NCBI GenBank assembly: GCA_964626205.1
Contig: CAZVED010000010.1
Span: 1 to 33,438 of the forward strand
Reading direction: 5' to 3'
Length of the DNA stretch: 33,438 nucleotides
Origin: CAZVED01 sp964626205
GTDB lineage: Bacteria > Patescibacteriota > Patescibacteriia > SG8-24
Positions 7,710 through 14,984 of the stretch are shown here, one piece after another. A program made the position numbers and the translations under genes. The notes under the pieces are model-generated. The model did not search any database. It was not told the origin of the DNA and worked only from the letters and a program-made list of their open reading frames with translations. Every line of letters starts with the position of its first letter. The stretch's first letter is position 1.

Positions 7710-8645
7710 TTATTGCTTCTCTGTATCAAGAAACTTCTGCGCATCCAGCGCGGCCATGCAGCCGCTCCCTGCCGCCGTAATGGCTTGGCGATAGCGATGG
7801 TCTTGCACATCGCCCGCAGCAAAGACACCGGGGACGTTCGTGAGCGTCGTACCAGGCTGGGTCTCGATGTAGCCCATGTCGTCCATGTGGAGCTGGCCTT
7901 TGAAGACGGAGGTGTTTGGAGAATGGCCGATAGCAACGAACATGCCATCGAACGGAACATCTTCCGTACTACCGGCCTTCGGATGCTTCAGGCGCAGACC
8001 GGTCACCTTCTTCTCCTCCACACCGAGAATCTCCTCCACTTCCGTGTCATACAGGAAGGAAATCTTCGGGTTCTGCTTGGCACGATCGGCCATGATCGGC
8101 GAGGCGCGCAACGCGTCGCCGCGCACGAGGATGACGACCTCCTTCGCGAATCGCGAGAGGAAGTTCGCCTCTTCCATCGCCGCGTCGCCGCCTCCGACGA
8201 CCGCAACTTTCTTCTCCTTGAAGAAAAACCCGTCGCAAGTGGCGCATGCCGAAACGCCGTGTCCATACAACGCCTTCTCAGACTCAAGACCGAGACGTTT
8301 TGCGCTGGCGCCCGTCGTAATGATGACCGCTTCCGCTGTATACTCGACACCCTTCGCCGTCACTTTGAACGGACGCGAGGAGAAATCCACCGCATCGACA
8401 CGCTCGTCGACGATCTCGGTACCGAACCGCTCCGCCTGCTTGCGCATGGCGGCCATGAGATCCGGACCAAGGATGCCATCAGCAAATCCGACGAAGTTCT
8501 CGACATCGGTGGTCGTCATGAGCTGGCCACCGATTTCGTCACCAGAAAACATGAGCGGTGCGAGATTCGCGCGGGCCGCGTAGACGGCGGCGGAGTACCC
8601 GGCGGGGCCGGAACCGATGATGATGAGATCGCGCTTGGTCTCCAT
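7710..8645 (-). CDS. trxB: Thioredoxin reductase
   Basis: This flavoenzyme passes electrons from NADPH through FAD and a redox-active disulfide to thioredoxin. The 311-residue protein has the FAD-binding GSGPAGYSAAVYAARA at 11-26, the active-site CATC at 134-137, the NADPH-binding VVGGGDAAMEEA near 152-165, and the C-terminal FAD motif VFAAGDVQD. The length is normal for the low-molecular-weight class. It lies four bases after trxA and five before gdh, so reductase and substrate are co-expressed. No separate promoter is visible. Confidence 0.96.
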   Translation of the reverse strand: METKRDLIIIGSGPAGYSAAVYAARANLAPLMFSGDEIGGQLMTTTDVENFVGFADGILGPDLMAAMRKQAERFGTEIVDERVDAVDFSSRPFKVTAKGVEYTAEAVIITTGASAKRLGLESEKALYGHGVSACATCDGFFFKEKKVAVVGGGDAAMEEANFLSRFAKEVVILVRGDALRASPIMADRAKQNPKISFLYDTEVEEILGVEEKKVTGLRLKHPKAGSTEDVPFDGMFVAIGHSPNTSVFKGQLHMDDMGYIETQPGTTLTNVPGVFAAGDVQDHRYRQAITAAGSGCMAALDAQKFLDTEKQ

Positions 8646-8649
8646 ATTC

Positions 8650-8970
8650 TTACATGTGCTTCTTGAGCAGCTCCGCGAGCTTCTCCTTCGGCTGCACGCC
8701 GACGATCTGCTCGACCGGACCGCCGTTCTTGAAAATGATCATGGTGGGAATGCTCATGATGCCGTACGTTCCGGGGACGTTCGCGTTCTCGTCGACGTTC
8801 ATCTTGCCGATCTTCGCACCCTTGCCGTCCATCTCCGCGGCGAGCTCTTCAATGATCGGACCGATGACCTTGCACGGGGTGCACCAAGGTGCCCAGAAAT
8901 CGACGAGTACCGGTACGTCGGACTTCATGACTTCGGCTTCGAAATTCTGGTCGGTGAATGCATGTGCCAT
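8650..8970 (-). CDS. trxA: Thioredoxin
   Basis: This small cytoplasmic dithiol reductant has 106 residues. The active site WCTPCK (C30 and C33) is one residue from the textbook WCGPCK: threonine replaces glycine, a variant that occurs in some thioredoxins. The cis-proline loop SIPTMIIF follows near 73-80. The start is MAHAFTDQNF. A longer upstream reading is open but low in protein character, and a TATAAT lies inside it, so the short start is preferred. It heads the trxA-trxB-gdh operon. There is no good Shine-Dalgarno site in the roughly 48-base leader. Confidence 0.95.
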   Translation of the reverse strand: MAHAFTDQNFEAEVMKSDVPVLVDFWAPWCTPCKVIGPIIEELAAEMDGKGAKIGKMNVDENANVPGTYGIMSIPTMIIFKNGGPVEQIVGVQPKEKLAELLKKHM

Positions 8971-9024
8971 AGTCGGTGGTAGTAGGTGGATAAAAGACGC
9001 CGCGCAAGTGTCGGCTCCATGGTC

Positions 9025-9030
9025 ATTATA
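9025..9030 (-). promoter_or_regulatory. -10 box of the trxA operon
   Basis: A perfect TATAAT on the minus strand lies 54 bases before the trxA ATG. The -35 at 17 bases (CTTTCC) is poor, so an activator or another contact may be needed. Confidence 0.5.
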
Positions 9031-9085
9031 CTCCTTGGAGCGGTCCGGGAAAGGTCGGAAATGGGGCAGCCGTCCGAACAGAAAA

Positions 9086-9161
9086 GGCGGGCACGACGGG
9101 TACACTTTTCGACGGGACTATGGCCCGGCGAAAAGTCGTACCCCGAGATGCCCGCCATTCC
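9086..9161. repeat. Palindromic intergenic repeat, copy 1
   Basis: GGCGGGCA (9086-9093) is inverted at TGCCCGCC (9149-9156). Inside, the halves GGGTACACTTTTCG and CGAAAAGTCGTACCC also pair, making one long hairpin. The 23 bases at 9139-9161 match 14392-14414 in inverted orientation with one mismatch, so this is a repeat family. Read on the minus strand it follows infB and is trailed by TTTTCT, so it may also end infB transcription. Confidence 0.7.
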
Positions 9162-9189
9162 GCCGGAGATACCCGGCTCATGACAGTAA

Positions 9190-11193
9190 TTACACCGGCA
9201 GCTCCAACTTCCTCTCTTTCTTTTCCACCGTGAAAGCCTCGATGATGTCCCCGACCTCCACATTGCGCTTGGTGACGATCTTGAGACCACATTCCTGGCC
9301 GCTCTTCACTTCCTTGGTGTCGCTCTTGCCGGACTGCAGCTGGATAAGCGTTCCTTCGTCCACCGGATCTGCGCCACGGTACACGACAATCTGCGCATCG
9401 GTCGTGAGACGCCCTTCCGTGACGCGTCCGCCGATGACCTGGCCCTTCTTGTCGCCCTTGAACAATGCCAGCACTTCGAGCTTGCCGAGCTCGGTCTTGA
9501 TGATTTCGGCCGGCAGGAGTTCCTGAAGGCGCTTCTTCACTTCGTCGAAAAGGTGGTAGATGACCTCGAAGGTCATGACTGGAACATCCTTGTCGTTCGC
9601 GAGCGAAGCGGCTTCGCGGGTCGGAATGGTGTGGAACCCGAGAATGACCGCGTCCGTCGCCTCCGCCTGCATGACGTCCGCATCGGTAACATGGCCGAGC
9701 CCCTTGCTCACGACCGCGACACGCACTTCCGGCGTCCGCATCTTTTCGAGCGTTCCCATGATGGCCTCCAATGAACCAAGCACATCCGCACGGACGATGA
9801 CGTTGAGCGCCTTCGCGTTCACGACTTCGCCGTCGCCGCCGGTCGACGTCTGCTGCACGGTGACCGTCTGCTTCTCTGCGGAGAAGGTTTTCTTCACTTT
9901 CTTGAGGTCGGCGCCTTCTTCTGGTACCTCGACGATATCACCGACGCGCGCAGGATTCTTGAGGCCGAGCACCTTGACCGGCATGCCAGGTGGCGCTTCC
10001 TTCACATCTTTACCGTTCCAGTCGCGCATCACGCGAACGCGCCCGTACAACGCACCACCGATCGAAAGGACGTCGTTTCGGCGCAACGTTCCTGCCTGGA
10101 TGAGCATGGTCGCCACGATACCCTCGCCACGGTCCACGTGCGATTCGACGACGCTCATGACCGCTCGGCGATCCGGGTTCGCACGAATCTTGTCCTTGTC
10201 GATATCCGCAGTAAGTAAAATGAGATCGAGGAGCTCCGGAATGCCCTGACCGGTCTTTGCCGATACTTCAGCAATGACCGTGGAGCCTCCCCATTCCTCG
10301 GGAATGAGTCCGTGCTCGGAAAGCTGGGATTTCACACGGTGGATGTCGATGTCCGGCTTGTCGACCTTGTTGAGCGCGACGACGATCGGGAGCTTTGCCG
10401 CCTTGATGATGTTGATGACCTCGATGGTCTGCGGCTGCACGCCATCGTCCGCGGCAACGACAAGAATCGCGACGTCGGCAACGCGGGCGCCGCGCGAACG
10501 CATCACCGTGAAGGCTTCGTGACCTGGCGTGTCAATGAAAGTAATCTTGCGGCCTTTGTCATCTACCTGATAAGCGCCGATATGCTGTGTGATACCACCG
10601 GACTCCTTGTTGATGACGTCGGTCAGACGAATGGTGTCCAAAAGCTGCGTCTTTCCGTGGTCGACGTGACCCATGATGACCACGACCGGCGGGCGGAGCT
10701 GCAGCGCGGACGCGTCTTCGCCAGCAAGCATGGTCTTGAGTTCGTCAGCAGACATGCTGCCACCGGACTGCACGGCCGCTTCTGCCTCCGCTTTGACGAC
10801 GGAGTAGCCGAGATCTTCCGCGACGATGCTTGCGGTCTCGAAATCGATGCGCTCGTTGACGGACGCGAGAATGCCGCTCTTCATGAGCTCGCCGATGACG
10901 ATGTTGAGTGGGAGCTCGAGCTTCGCCGCGAAATCGCGGACGGTGAGCACGTTCGGAAGCGCGACGTCCTTCACGCGCTCCAGCGTCTCGGCCTTGATCT
11001 TCTCTTCTTTGGAGTATTTCGCCTTAAGACGTTCGCGACGCTTGAACTCGGACCAGGCGCGCTGGATTTTCGGAACGAGACGGTCATCCACCTTGATGGC
11101 CTTGCTGCCGACATCAAAACCGAGTTCCGGGAGCTTATCCCGCAACTCGTCCGGATTTGCGCGTAGCCGTCGTGCTAATTCCGAAATATTCAT
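9190..11193 (-). CDS. infB: Translation initiation factor IF-2
   Basis: This GTPase places initiator tRNA on the ribosome. The 667-residue protein is compact compared with about 740-890 residues in many bacteria. It has an N-terminal IF2_N-like segment (LPNVLTVRDFAAKL, 79-92) and only a short linker before the G domain. GTP-binding motifs are GHVDHGKT (175-182), DTPGHEAF, NKVDKP and SAKTG. The C-terminal domains follow, with VIGGRVTEGR and the tail GDIIEAFTVEKKER. The predicted transcription start is only three to four bases before the ATG. It is divergent from truB. Confidence 0.96.
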   Translation of the reverse strand: MNISELARRLRANPDELRDKLPELGFDVGSKAIKVDDRLVPKIQRAWSEFKRRERLKAKYSKEEKIKAETLERVKDVALPNVLTVRDFAAKLELPLNIVIGELMKSGILASVNERIDFETASIVAEDLGYSVVKAEAEAAVQSGGSMSADELKTMLAGEDASALQLRPPVVVIMGHVDHGKTQLLDTIRLTDVINKESGGITQHIGAYQVDDKGRKITFIDTPGHEAFTVMRSRGARVADVAILVVAADDGVQPQTIEVINIIKAAKLPIVVALNKVDKPDIDIHRVKSQLSEHGLIPEEWGGSTVIAEVSAKTGQGIPELLDLILLTADIDKDKIRANPDRRAVMSVVESHVDRGEGIVATMLIQAGTLRRNDVLSIGGALYGRVRVMRDWNGKDVKEAPPGMPVKVLGLKNPARVGDIVEVPEEGADLKKVKKTFSAEKQTVTVQQTSTGGDGEVVNAKALNVIVRADVLGSLEAIMGTLEKMRTPEVRVAVVSKGLGHVTDADVMQAEATDAVILGFHTIPTREAASLANDKDVPVMTFEVIYHLFDEVKKRLQELLPAEIIKTELGKLEVLALFKGDKKGQVIGGRVTEGRLTTDAQIVVYRGADPVDEGTLIQLQSGKSDTKEVKSGQECGLKIVTKRNVEVGDIIEAFTVEKKERKLELPV

Positions 11194-11203
11194 AACGTCA
11201 GTT

Positions 11204-11232
11204 ACTCTATCTTAAGCTCGCGCTCGCGTCAA
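11204..11232 (-). promoter_or_regulatory. infB promoter, near-leaderless
   Basis: TTGACG (11227-11232, minus strand), 17 bases, TAGAGT (11204-11209). The ATG at 11193 begins ten bases after the -10, leaving room for a leader of about three to four bases and no Shine-Dalgarno site. Confidence 0.65.
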
Positions 11233-11249
11233 CCGTATCGACCCGCCAG

Positions 11250-11278
11250 TTGCCTCGCTGGACCGTCTCCGATAGGCT
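11250..11278 (+). promoter_or_regulatory. truB promoter, leaderless
   Basis: TTGCCT (11250-11255), 17 bases, TAGGCT (11273-11278), then six bases to the ATG at 11285. The predicted +1 is the A of ATG. It is divergent from the infB promoter, with 17 bases between the two -35 boxes. Confidence 0.65.
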
Positions 11279-11284
11279 GCACCC

Positions 11285-11965
11285 ATGCTTTCCGAAGGCT
11301 TCCTCCTCATCGACAAACCTGCCGGCATGACGTCGCACGACGTCGTGGACCGCCTGCGTCGTATCACCGGCATCCGTACCATCGGCCACGCCGGCACATT
11401 GGACCCGTTCGCTACGGGGCTCTTGATTATGGGCGTCGGACGTTCTGCCACGAAACGTCTCGCGGAAATGATGGCGACGGAAAAGGAATATGTCGCCACT
11501 GCGCGGCTCGGTGCATCGTCCGACACGCAGGACCTTACCGGTGTCATCACGGAAACCGTCGACGCAGTCATGCCGACGCGCGAAGACATCGATGCCGTAC
11601 TCCCCCGCTTCACCGGCGCCGTCATGCAAGTGCCGCCGATGTACTCCGCAAAAAAGCGCGACGGAAAGAAACTCTACGAACTCGCGCGAGCCGGTGAGGA
11701 GGTTGCGCGCGAACCCATAGCCATCACTGTGCATGAACTGGAGGTGCTTTCCTACGCCGCGCCGGATCTCACCTTCCGCACCCGCGTCAGCAAAGGAACG
11801 TATATCCGCACCCTCGCCCACGACATCGGGGCAACGCTTGGCTGTGGCGCTTACCTCACCGCGCTGCGACGTACGGCAAGCGGAGCGCATCGCGTAGAAA
11901 ACGCCTCAACGCTTGATGAGCTGACGCCAGAGAACTGGCAGGAAAAACTTGAAAGAGGTCAATGA
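11285..11965 (+). CDS. truB: tRNA pseudouridine-55 synthase, short form
   Basis: It converts U55 in the T-loop of tRNAs to pseudouridine. The 226-residue protein carries the catalytic motif GHAGTLDPFATGLL with aspartate 40, the N-terminal GFLLIDKPAGMTSHDVV, and the MYSAKKRDGKKLYELAR region. It ends soon after the TYIRTLAHDIGATLG segment, so the C-terminal PUA-like domain of longer TruB proteins (about 300 residues) is missing. The stop is TGA, evidence for the standard code. It should be translated from a leaderless mRNA. A terminator follows at 12020. Confidence 0.95.
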   Translation: MLSEGFLLIDKPAGMTSHDVVDRLRRITGIRTIGHAGTLDPFATGLLIMGVGRSATKRLAEMMATEKEYVATARLGASSDTQDLTGVITETVDAVMPTREDIDAVLPRFTGAVMQVPPMYSAKKRDGKKLYELARAGEEVAREPIAITVHELEVLSYAAPDLTFRTRVSKGTYIRTLAHDIGATLGCGAYLTALRRTASGAHRVENASTLDELTPENWQEKLERGQ

Positions 11966-12019
11966 CCGACTAAGCGTGGTCAAAACCAACCCGAAACTCA
12001 CGTAGGTCCGCAAAGAAAA

Positions 12020-12047
12020 ACACCCGTCATTGCGACGGGTGTTTTTT
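12020..12047. terminator. Bidirectional terminator
   Basis: ACACCCGTC (12020-12028), loop ATTGC, GACGGGTGT (12034-12042), with A-rich sequence on the left and TTTTTT on the right. It can serve truB (plus) and the acidic protein gene (minus), whose stop codon lies at its right edge. Confidence 0.85.
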
Positions 12048-12408
12048 ATGCTGCACGCTTGATGTCATCCGACGCTTCTTCGCCTCCGAGCATGCGGTCC
12101 ATTTCAGCAAGGCCCGCGTCCTTTATTGGACCCTCCGGTGCAGGTGACGCATCAAAGTCGGCCGGTTGCTCCAGCGCAGCTGCGGCTTCTACCGCCGCAC
12201 GTGCATCCTCGATAGCCTTCTCTTGCATCATCTGATCCAACTCACCGAGGTCTCCCGCGATAGGACCCTCCGGCGCGGGCGTCCAATCGAATGCCTTTGC
12301 GACCTCAGGGGACACCCCTTTTGCCTTTGCGGCCTCCGCATCGCGACCGGCCTCTTCACCGTTCTCGTTGACGGCACCTTTCGGGAAGAATCCTGATTCC
12401 CTAATCAT
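12046..12408 (-). CDS. Small acidic protein with an internal duplication
   Basis: The family is not recognised. The 120-residue protein is rich in Ala, Glu and Asp and lacks cysteine. It contains two related segments: WTPAPEGPIAGDLGELDQMM near 42-61 and ASPAPEGPIKDAGLAEMDRM near 87-106, joined by an Ala/Glu-rich helix. No signal peptide or membrane segment is seen. The start at 12408 is supported by a good promoter 30 bases upstream. The PAPEGPI element looks like a short linear motif presented twice, perhaps a docking site, but that is a guess. Confidence 0.6.
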   Translation of the reverse strand: MIRESGFFPKGAVNENGEEAGRDAEAAKAKGVSPEVAKAFDWTPAPEGPIAGDLGELDQMMQEKAIEDARAAVEAAAALEQPADFDASPAPEGPIKDAGLAEMDRMLGGEEASDDIKRAA

Positions 12409-12437
12409 AGGCGCTGTATCTAAGCGTTATGTCTCTC

Positions 12438-12466
12438 AGTATAGCATTTTTTGAGGCATCCGGCAA
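12438..12466 (-). promoter_or_regulatory. Promoter of the acidic protein gene
   Basis: TTGCCG (12461-12466, minus strand), 17 bases, TATACT (12438-12443), with TGC directly before the -10 (extended -10). The leader is about 22-24 bases. Confidence 0.65.
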
Positions 12467-12481
12467 CCCACCCCCAGGCCC

Positions 12482-12510
12482 TTGAAACCGCACCGTGTTC
12501 CTGCTACAGT
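12482..12510 (+). promoter_or_regulatory. Promoter upstream of the 52-residue ORF and rny
   Basis: TTGAAA (12482-12487), 17 bases, TACAGT (12505-12510), with TGC before the -10. It points to the small ORF at 12590 and then rny. Confidence 0.65.
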
Positions 12511-12589
12511 CCACATGTCCCTTACTTAGTTATAACAACGTACGCACGGCAACGGCAGGAGCGGGAATCAGACGAATCTCAGATAACGG

Positions 12590-12748
12590 ATGAGCACGGA
12601 ACACACCCCCGCAAGCGAACGAAACGATATGGGCGATACACAGACCACTCACGATGACTGGACAGAACGACTGATCGCAACCTTTTTCCCGGCAGCGGGA
12701 GCAGTGGCATCAGGAGAACAAGATCGTGCAAGCGAAGCGGCAAAGTAA
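12590..12748 (+). CDS. Possible 52-residue protein upstream of rny
   Basis: An ATG at 12590 opens a 52-codon frame ending in TAA. The product starts MSTEHTPASERNDMGD and continues through DWTERLIATFFPAAGAVASG to a polar end (EQDRASEAAK). The middle is a short amphipathic helix-like stretch between hydrophilic ends. A convincing promoter lies about 75 bases upstream, and rny begins 79 bases downstream on the same strand. No good Shine-Dalgarno site is present, as for many genes here. It could be a real small protein or just part of the rny leader. Confidence 0.4.
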   Translation: MSTEHTPASERNDMGDTQTTHDDWTERLIATFFPAAGAVASGEQDRASEAAK

Positions 12749-12827
12749 GCCGCTGCGCAGGTTTTCGTACCCGACCTCATCGCTTTCGAGGCATCCCTCC
12801 GGACCCATGCAACGTGCATAGGCCTGT

Positions 12828-14348
12828 ATGGCATATCTGTATGTACTCATCGCCCTTGCGGCTGGTGTCGGAGCCGGCTGGGTGGCGCGAAAGAACGTCG
12901 CGCAGAAACAGACCGACTCCGCGGAAGCCGCTGCGGAAAAGCGCCTAACCGACGCGAAGGCGCAGGCGCAGAAAGTTCTCCTTGAGGCGCAAGACAAGGC
13001 GCTCAAAATGACCGAGCAGTCCAAGTTCGAAGACGAAGAGCGCCGCAAAGAACTCCGCATCATCCAGAAGAAGCTTGAACAGGGCGAAAACTCCGTCTCT
13101 CAGCGCATGCGCGAACTCGAGCAGCGCCAAGAGGATCTTTTCAAGAAAAACGAGAAGGCCGAAGAGCTCCGCGCCGAACTTTCCCGCAGCCGCGAGGAGC
13201 AAGTGAAGAAGCTCGAGGCCGTAGCACAACTCAGCAAGGACGAGGCCAAGGACATTCTTCTCAAGGAGGTCGAAGAGATGGATAAGGAAGCCATCGCGAG
13301 CCGACTCATGAAGCTGGAACGCATGAGCGTCGAAGAGCTCGAGATTAAGGCGAAGAACAAACTCGCCATGGTCATGCAGCGCGTCGCCTCTTCCCTCTCC
13401 GCGGAGTCGACCTCCTCCCGCGTCGAGATTCCCAACGACGACGTGAAAGGACGCATCATCGGCAAGGAAGGTCGCAACATCAAGGCCATCGAGCACCTGA
13501 CGGGCACGGAAATCATCGTCGATGATACCCCGGGCTGCATCACGGTCTCCGGCTTCTCGCCGGTGCGCCGCCAGGTCGCGAAGCTCGCCATCATGAAGCT
13601 CATCGAGGATGGCCGTATCCACCCGTCCAAGATCGAGACCGCCGTCGAGGACGCCAAGAAGGACCTCGCGCGCGACATCAAGAAGGCTGGCGAAGACGCG
13701 CTCTACGAGCTCGGTATCCCGCTCACCGCGTTCGACCCGAAGCTCATCCAGATTCTCGGCCGCCTCAAGTACCGCACGAGCTACGGCCAGAACGTGCTCA
13801 AGCACTCCATGGAGGTCGCGCAAATCGCGGGCATGCTCGCGCAGGAGATGGGCGCTGACGTCGCCGTCTGCAAGCGCGGCGGCATCCTGCACGACATCGG
13901 TAAGGCCGTGGACCTCGACACGCAGGGAGCGCATCCGGAGATTGGCTACAACATCATGAAGAAGTTCGGTCTGCCGGAAGAGATCTGCTACCAGTCCATC
14001 GGCCACCACGAGGACAAACCGAAGACACTCGAGGCCTGTCTCGTGAAGGCAGCCGATGCCATTTCCGGCGCACGCACCGGCGCACGACGCGACACGTACG
14101 AGCAGTACGTCCAACGCCTCGAAGAACTCGAGAAGACCGCGAAGAGTTTCCCTGGCGTGGAAAAGGTCTACGCCATCCAGGCCGGCCGCGAAGTGCGCGT
14201 CTTCGTCGAACCGAAGCAGGTCGACGACTTCGGTGCTTACCGCCTCGCAAAGGACATCGCGCGACAGATCGAGTCGGAGCTGAAGTATCCGGGCGAAATC
14301 AAGGTGAACGTGATCCGCGAGACCCGCATCGTGGAGTACGCTCGCTAA
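12828..14348 (+). CDS. rny: Ribonuclease Y
   Basis: This membrane-anchored endoribonuclease starts decay of many mRNAs. The 506-residue protein has one N-terminal transmembrane helix (residues 2-20, YLYVLIALAAGVGAGWVA), a long charged coiled coil to about residue 190, a KH RNA-binding domain with GRIIGKEGRNIK at 208-219, and an HD domain with the metal-binding pair H355-D356 in GGILHDIGKAVD. The C-terminal domain ends VNVIRETRIVEYAR. Length and order are typical. It is followed by a terminator. Confidence 0.96.
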   Translation: MAYLYVLIALAAGVGAGWVARKNVAQKQTDSAEAAAEKRLTDAKAQAQKVLLEAQDKALKMTEQSKFEDEERRKELRIIQKKLEQGENSVSQRMRELEQRQEDLFKKNEKAEELRAELSRSREEQVKKLEAVAQLSKDEAKDILLKEVEEMDKEAIASRLMKLERMSVEELEIKAKNKLAMVMQRVASSLSAESTSSRVEIPNDDVKGRIIGKEGRNIKAIEHLTGTEIIVDDTPGCITVSGFSPVRRQVAKLAIMKLIEDGRIHPSKIETAVEDAKKDLARDIKKAGEDALYELGIPLTAFDPKLIQILGRLKYRTSYGQNVLKHSMEVAQIAGMLAQEMGADVAVCKRGGILHDIGKAVDLDTQGAHPEIGYNIMKKFGLPEEICYQSIGHHEDKPKTLEACLVKAADAISGARTGARRDTYEQYVQRLEELEKTAKSFPGVEKVYAIQAGREVRVFVEPKQVDDFGAYRLAKDIARQIESELKYPGEIKVNVIRETRIVEYAR

Positions 14349-14355
14349 TCTCCAG

Positions 14356-14385
14356 AAAAACCCTTCATGAACATGAGGGGTTTTT
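14356..14385 (+). terminator. Terminator of rny
   Basis: AAAACCCTTCAT pairs with ATGAGGGGTTTT around a GAAC loop, with one G-T wobble, ending in a T run. It is seven bases after the rny stop codon. Confidence 0.8.
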
Positions 14386-14391
14386 CTTTAC

Positions 14392-14529
14392 GGAATGGCG
14401 GACATCTCGGGGTATGTGTCATTGCGAGGGTAGGCGTACCCGCCTGCCCGAAGCAATCCCGAGCATGGACGGGATTGCTTCGGGGTCGAGTACGACCCAC
14501 TCGCAATGACGCGGTGGTTTATGTCCGCC
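14392..14529. repeat. Palindromic intergenic repeat, copy 2
   Basis: Outer arms GGCGGACAT (14397-14405) and ATGTCCGCC (14521-14529) bracket nested inverted pairs: TGTCATTGCGAG with CTCGCAATGAC, and GAAGCAATCCCG with CGGGATTGCTTC. The left 23 bases match copy 1 near 9150 (22 of 23, inverted). There is no coding content. It resembles the non-autonomous palindromic elements scattered in many bacterial genomes. Confidence 0.7.
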
Positions 14530-14579
14530 TCAGACGACGCGCTTCTCTTAGATGCAAAAGGTCGGATATTATAGCCATG

Positions 14580-14608
14580 TTGCGCGGAGAAACGGGATGT
14601 GGTAGTAT
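14580..14608 (+). promoter_or_regulatory. Promoter of the HU gene
   Basis: TTGCGC (14580-14585), 17 bases, TAGTAT (14603-14608). It leaves a leader of about 32 bases before the ATG at 14647. Confidence 0.6.
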
Positions 14609-14646
14609 GGAGTATCCGTAAGCAACGCTTAACTTGCCATACCAAT

Positions 14647-14934
14647 ATGAACAAAGCTGAACTCGTCAGCCGCCTCGCGGAGCGCGTGGGCATCTCCAAG
14701 AAACAGGCAGAAGAAGCCATCGAAGCTTTCACCGAGATCGTCACCGAGACCCTCATGAAGGACGACGAGGTAACCATCGCCGGCTTTGGAGCATTCATGT
14801 CCAAGCAGCGCGCAGGGCGCGTCGGCGTGAACCCGCAGAACCCGTCCGAGAAGATCCAGATTCCGCCGGTCCGTGTCGCCAAGTTCAAGGCAGGTAAGGC
14901 GCTCAAAGATTCGCTCAAAGGCAAGAAGGGCTGA
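14647..14934 (+). CDS. hup: HU-family DNA-binding protein
   Basis: This nucleoid protein bends and compacts DNA as a dimer. The 95-residue protein starts MNKAELVSRLAERVGISKKQ and has the family's helix-turn-helix base, the GFGAFMSKQRAGRVGVNPQN segment that forms the DNA-contacting beta arm, and a C-terminal helix VAKFKAGKALKDSL with a basic tail. An in-frame upstream ATG exists, but it overlaps the -10 region and family alignment favours this start. It stands alone between its own promoter and terminator. Confidence 0.94.
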   Translation: MNKAELVSRLAERVGISKKQAEEAIEAFTEIVTETLMKDDEVTIAGFGAFMSKQRAGRVGVNPQNPSEKIQIPPVRVAKFKAGKALKDSLKGKKG

Positions 14935-14947
14935 GCATCCGCTCACG

Positions 14948-14978
14948 AAAAAAGACGGCCATTGCGGCCGTCTTTTTT
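14948..14978. terminator. Bidirectional terminator
   Basis: AAAAAAGACGGCC, loop ATTGC, GGCCGTCTTTTTT. It is a perfect stem with A and T runs on both sides, between convergent hup and proS. Confidence 0.9.
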
Positions 14979-14984
14979 GTTTTC

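Noticed and set aside
11207..11890. 227-codon minus-strand open frame over truB
   Set aside because: It is antisense to truB, whose catalytic motif and length are intact.
11963..11965. Possible recoding of TGA, as in Gracilibacteria
   Set aside because: TGA ends truB, hup and several pilus genes at expected lengths, and no gene needs read-through of TGA.
12945..14114. 389-codon minus-strand open frame inside rny
   Set aside because: It is an antisense shadow of the RNase Y gene, dominated by Leu, Val and Asp from the complementary codons; rny has all its domains.
14568..14573. Perfect TATAAT on the minus strand upstream of hup
   Set aside because: No minus-strand gene lies downstream; it points into the palindromic repeat and the rny terminator.
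14388..14924. 178-codon minus-strand frame over hup and the palindrome
   Set aside because: It is a shadow of hup and repeat sequence, and the product has no protein-like pattern.
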